Shown: positions 57,010 to 64,000 of the stretch, piece by piece | Layout of the letters: each line of letters starts with the position of its first letter | How positions within the stretch are numbered: position 1 is the stretch's first letter | From: Chloroflexota bacterium | Lineage (GTDB): Bacteria > Chloroflexota > Anaerolineae > Anaerolineales > Villigracilaceae | DNA: 64,000 nt | Assembly: GCA_021414245.1 (NCBI GenBank) | Contig: JAIOOU010000003.1 | Span: 248,001 to 312,000, forward strand | Direction of reading: 5' to 3' | Translations under genes and position numbers: made by a program | The notes under the pieces: model-generated | The model's database searches: none | The model's input: the letters and a program-made list of their open reading frames with translations, nothing else | What the model was told of the DNA's origin: nothing

Positions 57010-58902
57010 ATGACCTCCCGCCCTCAACTCCGCAACCGCTTTGTACTCATTGGTGACTTTGCCCTGATCGTGATCTCGGTCCTGGGTAGTTTTGCCCTGC
57101 GGTTGAACGTAAGCGAACTGCCCTTCTATTTCCCGGCGGCGGTGGTCATGTGCGCCGTGGCACTGTTGATCAAGATCCCTGTTTACTTTAATTTTGGCCT
57201 GTATCGCCGGCTGTGGATATATGCCAGCACAAATGAACTGCGCCTGATCACGGCTGCAGTGACCACCGCTTCGGTATTGACCTCCGGCTTGATGCTCCTG
57301 CTCGTCAATTTCAAATTAATCCAGCCCGGCATGCCCCGCTCCGCCCTTGGCATTGACTGGCTGCTCTCGCTGGTCCTTATCGGCGGTTCGCGCTTTGCCC
57401 TGCGCATTCTGGCGGAGCAATCCGCCGCGCCGCGCGAAGGCAAGGCCAGGCGTGTACTGATCATCGGTGCTGGGGACGCGGGCGCCCTGGTCGTGCGCGA
57501 GCTGCAGAAATCCTCCCAGTTAAATCTCATCCCGATCGGTTTCCTCGATGATGACCCGGCCAAACAGAACCACCAGATCTATGGGGTGTCTGTTATTGGC
57601 AAAGTCAACAAGCTCTCCAGCATTCTGGACGCTCAAAAAGTGGATGAAGTTATTTTTGCCATTCCTTCGGCGCCCGGGAATATCATCCGCCTTGTCAACG
57701 ATGCCTGCCGAGAGAAGGGCATTGCTTCGCGCACCATGCCCGGGATTTATGAACTGATTGGCGGCAGGGTCAGCGTTAACCGCCTGCGTGAGGTGGATAT
57801 CACCGATCTGCTGCGCCGCGAACCAGTGCGGGTCAACGATGAGAAGGTTGGCCGCGCCCTTGAAGGCAGGCGCGTGCTGGTGACCGGGGCGGGCGGATCG
57901 ATCGGACGCGAACTCTGCCGCCAGATCGCCCGTCGTGAACCCGCCGAGCTCGTTCTTTTGGGACATGGTGAGAATTCCATTTTCGAGATCCTCCTGGAAT
58001 TGCAGAGCAATTATCCTTCTCTGAAATTGATCCCCATTATTGCAGATATCCGCAATGCGCAAAGAATTGATTCGGTCTTCAAGGACCGGCAGCCCGAGAT
58101 CGTTTTTCATGCGGCTGCGCACAAGCATGTTCCGCTGATGGAAGCCAATCCTGTGGAGGCCATCAGCAATAATGTCATCGGCACACGGAACATGGTGCAG
58201 GCGGCTCTTGACCACAACGTCGAGCGTTTTGTGTTGATCTCCACCGACAAGGCGGTCCGGCCGACCAGCATTTACGGCGCCACCAAGCGTCTGGCCGAGA
58301 TGATCGTTCTGGACGCCGCCTATAAGCACAAACGCGCCTTTACCGTCGTGCGTTTTGGAAATGTGCTGGGTTCGCGCGGCAGCATCATTCCGATTTTCAA
58401 GAACCAGATCGCGGCGGGCGGGCCTGTGACCATCACACATCCGGATATGCTGCGCTTTTTTATGACCATTCCCGAAGCCGTTTATCTGGTGCTGCAAGCT
58501 TCATCCATGCAAAATGGCGGCGAGCTTTTTGTATTGAACATGGGCCAGCCTGTCCGCATTCTCGACCTGGCCGAAGACCTGATCAAACTCTCAGGCCTAG
58601 AACCGGGCAGGGATATCGAGATCAGCTACACCGGCATCCGTCCAGGCGAAAAATTGGTGGAGGAACTTTGGGATGAGGGCACGCCCCTCACGCAGACTCT
58701 CCACCCCGACATTTTCCGCCTCGATCAGGACGCCTCTCTCCTGATCCCGAACCTGTCTCAAGCCATCGAACAGTTGTCCGCCCTCAGCCTCACCCCGGAC
58801 CGCGATGCGATCAACAAGCTGATCGACAGCCTGATCCCCGGTTCATCCATCAGTGAAGCGCAACCCTCTTCGGATTTGCAGCTTTCGACATTGGATCTGT
58901 AG
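57010..58902 (+). CDS. Membrane-bound CapD/WbpM-type nucleotide-sugar 4,6-dehydratase
   Basis: 630 residues. Four membrane helices in the first 140 residues, then two Rossmann domains: an N-terminal CoA-binding-like one (RVLIIGAGDAGALVVREL) and the catalytic SDR domain (GRRVLVTGAGGSIGRELCRQIA, HAAAHKHVPLMEANPVEAISNNVIGT, STDKAVRPTSIYGATKRLAEM, GSRGSIIPIFKNQI). Full-length WbpM/FlaA1 class: converts UDP-GlcNAc to a 4-keto-6-deoxy sugar, feeding bacillosamine- or fucosamine-like residues. In this class the catalytic Tyr is often Met; here SIYGATK keeps Tyr. Member of the polysaccharide operon. Confidence 0.92.
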   Translation: MTSRPQLRNRFVLIGDFALIVISVLGSFALRLNVSELPFYFPAAVVMCAVALLIKIPVYFNFGLYRRLWIYASTNELRLITAAVTTASVLTSGLMLLLVNFKLIQPGMPRSALGIDWLLSLVLIGGSRFALRILAEQSAAPREGKARRVLIIGAGDAGALVVRELQKSSQLNLIPIGFLDDDPAKQNHQIYGVSVIGKVNKLSSILDAQKVDEVIFAIPSAPGNIIRLVNDACREKGIASRTMPGIYELIGGRVSVNRLREVDITDLLRREPVRVNDEKVGRALEGRRVLVTGAGGSIGRELCRQIARREPAELVLLGHGENSIFEILLELQSNYPSLKLIPIIADIRNAQRIDSVFKDRQPEIVFHAAAHKHVPLMEANPVEAISNNVIGTRNMVQAALDHNVERFVLISTDKAVRPTSIYGATKRLAEMIVLDAAYKHKRAFTVVRFGNVLGSRGSIIPIFKNQIAAGGPVTITHPDMLRFFMTIPEAVYLVLQASSMQNGGELFVLNMGQPVRILDLAEDLIKLSGLEPGRDIEISYTGIRPGEKLVEELWDEGTPLTQTLHPDIFRLDQDASLLIPNLSQAIEQLSALSLTPDRDAINKLIDSLIPGSSISEAQPSSDLQLSTLDL

Positions 58903-58905
58903 CCG

Positions 58906-59901
58906 ATGCCTGAAGTGAATCTTTCGGATTGGAATCGCTTTTTGGAATCCCATCCCAGTGCGCACTTACTGCAAAGAGGGGAATGGGGTGAATTAAAAAG
59001 GGATTTTGGATGGAAACCTGTGCGCATCGTTCATGACCGGGAGACCGGCGCCCAGATCCTCTTCCGCCGCCTGCCTCTGGGGTTGACTCTCGGCTACATG
59101 CCCAAACCCGTCTTCAGCGATCGTTTTTCGATGGTTGATCCGCAATTCTGGCGTGAGGTTGATTCGGTGTGCAAAAGGGAACGCGCTGTCTTCCTAAAGA
59201 TCGAGCCCGATGTTTGGGATCATGAATTTTCCGAGATGCCAAATACGCTTTTTCGCGCTTCGCCGCATAACATTCAGCCCCCACGAACCATCATACTTGA
59301 CATAAAAGGGGATGAAGAGTCCATCCTTGCGCGCATGAAACCGAAATGCCGTTACAACATCCGCCTGGCCGAGAAAAAAGGCGTGACGGTCCGAGCGTGG
59401 GATGATATCACCGCCTTTCATGAAATGATGACCGTCACTGGCGGGCGCGATCACTTTGGCGTGCATTCAATGGAATATTATCAGCGCGCCCATCAGTTAT
59501 TTCATCCAACCGGGACCTGTGAACTGTTGGTTGCCGAGCATGAAGGTGTGCCCCTTGCATCTTTGATGGTCTTTGCCGACGCCACTCGCGCCTGGTATGT
59601 TTATGGGGCCTCCAATGACCGGGAGCGCAACCGCATGCCGACCTATCTTCTGCAATGGGAAGCCATCCGTTGGGCAAAGGCGCGCGGTTGTCAGGAATAC
59701 GACCTGTGGGGAGTCCCGGACGAAAACGAACAAGGGCTTGAAGCTGGTTTTGAGACCCGTCATGATGGATTGTGGGGAGTCTACCGCTTTAAACGCGGCT
59801 TTGGCGGTACGCTGAAACGCGCCGCCCAGGCTTTGGATCGGATCTATATGCCGTTGTTTTACAAACTTTATTTGTGGCGTTTCGCGGGACGGGAGGGTTG
59901 A
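58906..59901 (+). CDS. FemAB-like aminoacyl/peptidyl transferase 1
   Basis: 331 residues. FemX/FemAB family, GNAT-like double fold that transfers aminoacyl groups from tRNA to peptidoglycan precursor or acts on other lipid-linked substrates. AHLLQRGEWGELKRDFGW, ARMKPKCRYNIRLAEKKGV, MPTYLLQWEAIRWAKARGCQEYDLWG and GVYRFKRGFGG are family blocks. Lies 3 nt after the dehydratase gene and just before a paralog. In these gene neighbourhoods some FemAB proteins modify exopolysaccharide (PEP-CTERM/XrtA-type FemAB) rather than wall peptides; which applies here is not resolved. Confidence 0.88.
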   Translation: MPEVNLSDWNRFLESHPSAHLLQRGEWGELKRDFGWKPVRIVHDRETGAQILFRRLPLGLTLGYMPKPVFSDRFSMVDPQFWREVDSVCKRERAVFLKIEPDVWDHEFSEMPNTLFRASPHNIQPPRTIILDIKGDEESILARMKPKCRYNIRLAEKKGVTVRAWDDITAFHEMMTVTGGRDHFGVHSMEYYQRAHQLFHPTGTCELLVAEHEGVPLASLMVFADATRAWYVYGASNDRERNRMPTYLLQWEAIRWAKARGCQEYDLWGVPDENEQGLEAGFETRHDGLWGVYRFKRGFGGTLKRAAQALDRIYMPLFYKLYLWRFAGREG

Positions 59902-61025
59902 TGATGCAGGCGTTTACCGGAATATCCAAAGAATGGAATGCGATCGTATCTCAATTGCCTGATTCCCATTTCCTGCAGACCTGGGAGTGGGCGCAGGTCA
60001 AAGCCAAATATGGCTGGATTCCCCAGCCCTTCATCTGGCGTGCAGATCACGGCGGGGTGGCAGCCGCGGTCATGATCCTGAAAAAGCAGATCCTCAGCCG
60101 TGGATTTGTCATGTACCTGTCCATTCTATATGCGCCGAAAGGACCGCTCATGGATTGGAATAACATCCCTTTGCGGACGCGTGTGCTGAATGACCTGCAA
60201 ACCTTTGCGAAAAAACAAAGCGCGATCTTCCTGAAGATCGATCCGGATGTGGTTCTTGGACGGGGAGTCCCAGCGGGCGAGGGAGATGTCATCGATTCCG
60301 CCGGGCAGGTTGTCAGGTCCGAATTGACCCGCCGGGGCTGGAACTATTCGTCGGACCAGATCCAATTCCAAAATACCGTCCTCGTTGACTTATCCGCCTC
60401 TGAAGATGAAATGCTCGCGCGAATGAAGCCGAAAACTCGTTATAACGTCCGGCTGGCTGAGAAAAAGGGCGTGGTCGTGCGCGCCGGGTCCCTCGACGAT
60501 CTGCCCATGCTTTACAAAATGTATGCGGAGACCTCCGTGCGCGACGGTTTCGTGATCCGCGACCAGGATTATTATTTGACCGTCTGGCAGACCTTCATGC
60601 AAACCCAGCAGCCTTCGGCAGTACCGCTGATTGCTGAAGTGGAAGGAGAGCCGGTTGCCGCCATCTTCCTGTTTAAGTTTGCGGGGCGGGCCTGGTATGT
60701 ATACGGCATGTCGCGTGCCCTTCATCGCGAAAAAATGCCGACCTATCTTTTGCAATGGGAAGCCATGAGGCGGGCCCAAGCGGATGGATGCGCCGTCTAC
60801 GATCTGTGGGGGGCACCTGAGGTCTTTGACGAAAGCGACTCCATGTGGGGCGTGTATCGCTTCAAGGAAGGCTTGGGCGGGGAGGTGGTCCGTACTTTGG
60901 GCGCCTATGATTTCGCTCCGAACAAACTTTGGTACAAATTGTACGCCGAGGTCATGCCGCGTGTGCTGGATGTGATGCGTTCGAGGGGAAAAGAGAAAAC
61001 CAGGCAGTCTGTTGGAGGTGCATAG
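59901..61025 (+). CDS. FemAB-like aminoacyl/peptidyl transferase 2
   Basis: 374 residues, paralog of the upstream protein: HFLQTWEWAQVKAKYGW, ARMKPKTRYNVRLAEKKGVVV, MPTYLLQWEAMRRAQADGCAVYDLWGAPE and GVYRFKEGLGGEV repeat the same blocks. It is slightly longer, with an insert after YAPKGPLMDW (about 70-140). Start ATG 59901 overlaps the upstream stop by a base and has GGGAGG in front (the next ATG is 3 nt later). The pair probably adds two successive residues. Followed by the PLP enzyme gene with a 1-base overlap. Confidence 0.88.
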   Translation: MMQAFTGISKEWNAIVSQLPDSHFLQTWEWAQVKAKYGWIPQPFIWRADHGGVAAAVMILKKQILSRGFVMYLSILYAPKGPLMDWNNIPLRTRVLNDLQTFAKKQSAIFLKIDPDVVLGRGVPAGEGDVIDSAGQVVRSELTRRGWNYSSDQIQFQNTVLVDLSASEDEMLARMKPKTRYNVRLAEKKGVVVRAGSLDDLPMLYKMYAETSVRDGFVIRDQDYYLTVWQTFMQTQQPSAVPLIAEVEGEPVAAIFLFKFAGRAWYVYGMSRALHREKMPTYLLQWEAMRRAQADGCAVYDLWGAPEVFDESDSMWGVYRFKEGLGGEVVRTLGAYDFAPNKLWYKLYAEVMPRVLDVMRSRGKEKTRQSVGGA

Positions 61026-61993
61026 TGTCCGTGCCCAGAATGAACTTTGCCCATTTGCCCACGCCAATCGAGGAATTGCCAAATCTTTCCAGGGTGCTCA
61101 ATGGACCGCGCATTCTCGTGAAGCGCGATGACCAAACAGGATTGGCTTTCGGCGGGAACAAGACCCGCAAGCTCGAATTCCTTGTCGCAGAAGCGCATGA
61201 ACAGGGCGCAAAGATGCTGATCTCGGCCGGCGCGATCCAGTCCAATCACTGCCGTCAGACTGTGGCCGCGGCCGCGAGATTTGGTTTTGACTGCACGCTG
61301 GTATTGACCGGTGAGGGTCCGAAACAACCCTCTGCAAATTTCCTGCTCGACCAGCTCTTCGGCGCGGAAATTATCACCGTGCCCGATCGCAAGGACCGCG
61401 ACCGCGTCTTGCAGGAAACCTTTGACAGGGCGGTTGCCGCCGGAAGGAAACCTTACCTGGTACCGTATGGCGGCTCGAGCCCAACCGGTGCGATGGGATA
61501 CACATTCGCGATGGAGGAATTCATGCAGCAAAATGTGAATGCGGACTGGATCGTCTTCGGCACCTCTTCGGGGGGCACGCATGCGGGCCTGGTTTTGGGC
61601 CAGCGGAGATTTGGATTCAAAGGAAAAATATTGGGGATCAGCATTGATGAGCCGGAAGCGCAGCTTAAATCCCATGTCTCGGAGCTTGCTTCGCAGGCCA
61701 GTGAAAGACTTGGAAAAAGAATCCAATTTACGGGGGATGACGTTCTCGCAAATGAAAATTATTGTCAGGCGGGCTATGGGGTCTTTGGGGCAGGGGAGCG
61801 GGAAGCGATTAAGTTGTTCGCCGGCCAGGAAGGCTTGCTGCTTGACCCGGTCTACACGGGCCGGGCCGCCGCCGGGATGATCGATCTCATCCGCAAGGGA
61901 TATTTCAAAAAGGATGAGACTGTTTTATTCTGGCACACGGGCGGTCAGCCCGCATTGTTTGCGGACAAATACTCACAGGATCTGCTTGAATAA
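61025..61993 (+). CDS. PLP-dependent D-cysteine desulfhydrase / ACC deaminase family enzyme
   Basis: 322 residues of the tryptophan synthase beta-like PLP fold. Schiff-base Lys46 in FGGNKTRKLEFLVAEA, then SAGAIQSNHCRQTVAAAARFG and FGTSSGGTHAGLVLG (phosphate-binding loop). Typical of D-cysteine desulfhydrase or 1-aminocyclopropane-1-carboxylate deaminase; D-cysteine is more likely in an anaerobe, but this is not provable by eye. GTG 61025 is preferred (GGAGG 6 nt upstream and overlap with the upstream stop). Ends the operon at a terminator. Confidence 0.88.
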   Translation: MSVPRMNFAHLPTPIEELPNLSRVLNGPRILVKRDDQTGLAFGGNKTRKLEFLVAEAHEQGAKMLISAGAIQSNHCRQTVAAAARFGFDCTLVLTGEGPKQPSANFLLDQLFGAEIITVPDRKDRDRVLQETFDRAVAAGRKPYLVPYGGSSPTGAMGYTFAMEEFMQQNVNADWIVFGTSSGGTHAGLVLGQRRFGFKGKILGISIDEPEAQLKSHVSELASQASERLGKRIQFTGDDVLANENYCQAGYGVFGAGEREAIKLFAGQEGLLLDPVYTGRAAAGMIDLIRKGYFKKDETVLFWHTGGQPALFADKYSQDLLE

Positions 61994-62027
61994 AAAAAAA
62001 CGGAGCTGACCAGCTCCGTTTTTTTTT
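61993..62027. terminator. Bidirectional terminator
   Basis: Stem AAAACGGAGCT/AGCTCCGTTTT around GACC, with long A- and T-runs; 15+ bp in all. Shared by the PLP enzyme gene and the convergent small membrane gene. Confidence 0.93.
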
Positions 62028-62043
62028 ATTGCTTTACGGGAAA

Positions 62044-62295
62044 CTAACTTTTCTTCGCCCACGCCCTTCGGCCCAAAGTAAGAAAGGCGATGCCCACCCA
62101 GGCAATATTCAGCCCTGCGGAGGGATAGGCTCGCAGGTAGAACGTGTTGATGATCAGGAACGTCCCGGCGATGATGTTCAGACCCTGATACCACCATGAG
62201 TCGCCCTCCACCTTTTTGGCGGATATCAATCCGTATGCGATCAGATAAAGAATGGTGCCAGCCCAGCCCAGAATGTCGATCAGGGTTCGTTCCAT
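62044..62295 (-). CDS. Small membrane protein, CBU_0592-like
   Basis: 83 residues with three hydrophobic segments (about 5-22, 35-55, 60-75). LGWAGTILYLIAYGLIS, WYQGLNIIAGTFLIINTFYLRAYPSAGLNIAW follows the pattern of the CBU_0592 family of membrane proteins (LGWxGAxLYLxAY...YPSAxLNxxW). Function unknown. It is 2 nt from the MOSC gene, so both, and the acyl-CoA synthetase gene upstream, form a leftward operon. Confidence 0.78.
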   Translation of the reverse strand: MERTLIDILGWAGTILYLIAYGLISAKKVEGDSWWYQGLNIIAGTFLIINTFYLRAYPSAGLNIAWVGIAFLTLGRRAWAKKS

Positions 62296-62297
62296 GT

Positions 62298-63095
62298 CTA
62301 TTCCAGGATTTCGACACTCATGCCGGTCTTGATCCAGCCTTCGTTCAACGGGATGACGTTCATGCCGAACATCGCTCCGCCTTCCCGTTTGCGGTATCCA
62401 CCGAGCGTCTTGAGCGGTTCCCTGCTCGTTTCGAGGGTTTCCTTGTCGATCGTGGTCACTTCACAGCGCGGACAAGGCTTGACCAGCGCCATTTCGACAT
62501 CGCCGATTTTGATGCGCTTCCATGCATCCTCTGCGAAGGGTTCACAGTCCTTGACGACAAGGTTCGGGCGGAAGCGATTCATCGGCAGGGCCGAATCCAG
62601 CCTTGAGTTTAAGTCTTGAAGCGATGCCTCGGAGATGATCAGGATCGGGTAGCCGTCCGCAAACCCGGTGTGGTCCTCTGCGCTGACGGCGAACTCCGGA
62701 TTCAATTTGCGTTTGAATCCATCGGCGATATGCACGAGCCGCACGGAAACACCCAGCCAGTCGGAAAGCCACTGCGCGCTCTCGTCCCCCTGGTCGATGG
62801 CGCTCACGCCTTTGCTTTTCCAGATATTGACGGACATGGGGATGCCTGTTTTTTGAACCGCAAACTGGATCGAATCGAAATCGGGCGCGGAGAGCGTGAC
62901 CGAATCATTTTTCAAGGCAGGCGTGATCAGGGCGAGTTTTGCATGTTCGCGCTGGGTGAGAAATTCACCCTCGGGTGTGACCACCATCATGCGGCGGTCA
63001 TTTGCAAGCCCCATGCGTTCCACCTGCGATTCGGCTGTGTCGAATCCGCGGCAGGCTTTGATGGGGTAATAGGTCAGGTTGGATAAAATGGTCAT
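62298..63095 (-). CDS. MOSC domain protein
   Basis: 265 residues. N-terminal MOSC beta-barrel (about 5-120; YYPIKACRGFDTAESQVERMGLANDRRMMVV, FLTQREHAKLALI) and C-terminal MOSC domain (about 125-265; MNRFRPNLVVKDCEPFAEDAWKRIKIG, LVKPCPRCEVTTIDKET). The cysteine in PCPRC is the conserved MOSC cysteine that binds sulfur or molybdenum cofactor. Such proteins deliver sulfur or reduce N-hydroxylated compounds (YcbX/mARC-like); the arrangement matches YcbX. Start overlaps the upstream gene by 4 nt. Confidence 0.9.
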   Translation of the reverse strand: MTILSNLTYYPIKACRGFDTAESQVERMGLANDRRMMVVTPEGEFLTQREHAKLALITPALKNDSVTLSAPDFDSIQFAVQKTGIPMSVNIWKSKGVSAIDQGDESAQWLSDWLGVSVRLVHIADGFKRKLNPEFAVSAEDHTGFADGYPILIISEASLQDLNSRLDSALPMNRFRPNLVVKDCEPFAEDAWKRIKIGDVEMALVKPCPRCEVTTIDKETLETSREPLKTLGGYRKREGGAMFGMNVIPLNEGWIKTGMSVEILE

Positions 63096-64000
63096 GCCGA
63101 GAATTTTACCCGAACATCCAGCGCCACCGCGCCCCTGCCCAATACTCGCAGTGGATTGATCTCGATCTCCAGCACTTCCGGATGTTCATGCACGAGGGCG
63201 GATAATTTGACCAGGGCATCGATGACAGATTCCTCGTCAACGGGCGGGATGCTGCGAAAGCCCTTTAACTTTCTCCCCGCCCAGGTTTTGCGGATCATTT
63301 CCCGCGCCCCTGCCTGATTCAGCGGTGCCAATGCAAAGGCCACATCCTTGAGTCCCTCCACTTCGATGCCGCCTGAGCCGAACATCATCAGCGGTCCAAA
63401 CAACGGGTCCCGTACCGCGCCGATGATAACCTCCTGGCCTTCGGGTATCTGGCGTTGAATATGCACGCCTTCGATCTTTGCGTCCGGTCTGGCGCTGCCT
63501 GCCCGCTCCATCAACAGCGTGTAGCCATTTTGGGCTTCCTGAATGGACTTGATATTCAACAACACGCCGCCCATATCCGACTTATGTAAAATATCCGGAG
63601 ATACGATCTTCATCACAATGGGAAAGCCAAGATCGGATGCAAATGTATTTACTTCATTTGCATTGCGGGCAAGTTTGATGGGGGCGGTTTGGATGCCATA
63701 AGCCCGGATCCATTCGTCTGCAGACAAATTTTGCTTGAGGGAATCGGGACCAGGAGTTTTTGATTCCTTGTGATCGTCTGTCTCTGAAGCGAGGAATTCC
63801 CTTCTTTTGGCAAGAGCCCCCAGTGCGGATGCGGCTCTTTCTGGAAACGGATAGGTTGGGATGTTCGCGCGCTGAAAGATTTTTCCGGCTTCTTCAACAA
63901 GTGCCGAACCCATCAGTGCGATCAGAACAGGTTTGTCGAATTTTCGGATCACATCAATAATTTTTTCCGCGACTTCTTCCGTTTTGAACATCGGCGGCGG
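63092..64000 (-). CDS. ADP-forming acyl-CoA synthetase, C-terminal part (5' end outside window)
   Basis: 302 codons are visible up to the stop; the reading frame stays open to the window edge. It contains the end of the ligase/CoA-binding domain (VLIALMGSALVEEAGKIFQRANIPTYPFPERAASALGALAK) and an ATP-grasp domain (about the last 220 residues; PIVMKIVSPDILHKSDMGGVLLN, HIQRQIPEGQEVIIGAVRDPLFGPLMMFGSGGIEVE, EIEINPLRV). Fused acetate-CoA ligase (ADP-forming) or Pat-like protein; conserves energy by forming ATP from acyl-CoA. This fits the acyl-CoA made by the ferredoxin oxidoreductase at 12-14 kb. Confidence 0.88.
   Translation of the reverse strand, partial: PPPMFKTEEVAEKIIDVIRKFDKPVLIALMGSALVEEAGKIFQRANIPTYPFPERAASALGALAKRREFLASETDDHKESKTPGPDSLKQNLSADEWIRAYGIQTAPIKLARNANEVNTFASDLGFPIVMKIVSPDILHKSDMGGVLLNIKSIQEAQNGYTLLMERAGSARPDAKIEGVHIQRQIPEGQEVIIGAVRDPLFGPLMMFGSGGIEVEGLKDVAFALAPLNQAGAREMIRKTWAGRKLKGFRSIPPVDEESVIDALVKLSALVHEHPEVLEIEINPLRVLGRGAVALDVRVKFSA

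Overview
The window looks like chromosomal DNA of a free-living anaerobic or facultative bacterium of the phylum Chloroflexota, most likely class Anaerolineae. This is inferred from gene content, since no rRNA or marker tree was available: a split gcvPA/gcvPB glycine decarboxylase behind a tandem glycine riboswitch, a four-subunit 2-oxoacid:ferredoxin oxidoreductase, several lipoproteins with Pro/Thr-rich linkers, partner-switching signalling proteins and FemAB-type transferases. GC content is moderate to high and even, except for one AT-rich gene near 49.5-50.0 kb. I see no prophage, transposase, CRISPR array or rRNA operon.

Layout. 1-5.8 kb: the end of a nucleotide-sugar dehydrogenase, an NfeD/stomatin pair, a GNAT acetyltransferase, RNase D and a beta-CASP nuclease. 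5.8-11.4 kb: tRNA-Ser(CGA), a split glutamine-dependent NAD synthase (amidase plus NadE), an MFS exporter, then leftward genes for an acyltransferase, ClpS, an aldo-keto reductase and RidA. 11.5-14.4 kb: a leftward ferredoxin/alpha/beta/gamma operon for a 2-oxoacid:ferredoxin oxidoreductase with a palindromic repeat inside it. 14.7-20 kb: a small membrane protein, a thiolase, two lipoproteins, a CBS protein, SufE and a rhodanese with a strongly structured leader. 20.3-26.9 kb: an RNase H, an M50 protease with TPRs, an isochorismatase-like hydrolase, an M48 protease, DegV, and an SDR gene with a TetR repressor that has its own palindromic operator.

27-28.4 kb is a small arsenic locus: arsR, a 26-residue Cys-rich peptide gene and arsM. 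Each is preceded by a similar dyad operator, and arsR and the peptide gene are each followed by a terminator. 28.4-37.4 kb: a LysM/DUF11 lipoprotein, a membrane protein, glmS, a VOC protein, a DUF1786 protein, a rubrerythrin-VIT1 fusion, another lipoprotein and a methyltransferase. 37.5-41.2 kb: gcvPB-gcvPA-gcvH under a tandem glycine riboswitch with a terminator. 41.2-45.1 kb: membrane proteins, including a tandem paralogous pair, then a REC-PAS-HD-GYP protein and a stand-alone receiver. 45.2-49.4 kb: a STAS / anti-sigma kinase / GAF-SpoIIE phosphatase partner-switch set.

49.4-51.0 kb is an accessory-looking stretch: an AT-rich zinc-ribbon membrane gene, a secreted helical protein and a MITE-like repeat with an internal tandem duplication. 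51.0-64 kb: RidA, a two-component system, a surface-polysaccharide locus (GT2, polyprenyl-phosphate glycosyl-1-phosphate transferase, epimerase, CapD-type dehydratase, two FemAB-like transferases), a PLP enzyme of the D-cysteine desulfhydrase/ACC deaminase family, a small membrane protein, a MOSC protein and the end of an ADP-forming acyl-CoA synthetase.

Two general features stand out. Several genes start within about 6-8 bases of a TATAAT-like -10 box and lack a ribosome binding site, which suggests leaderless transcripts. Strong hairpin terminators lie between many convergent genes. No obviously new multi-gene defence or biosynthetic system was found. The most original candidates are the arsenic-locus Cys-rich peptide, the structured leader before the rhodanese, and the tandem membrane-protein pair with a palindromic promoter.
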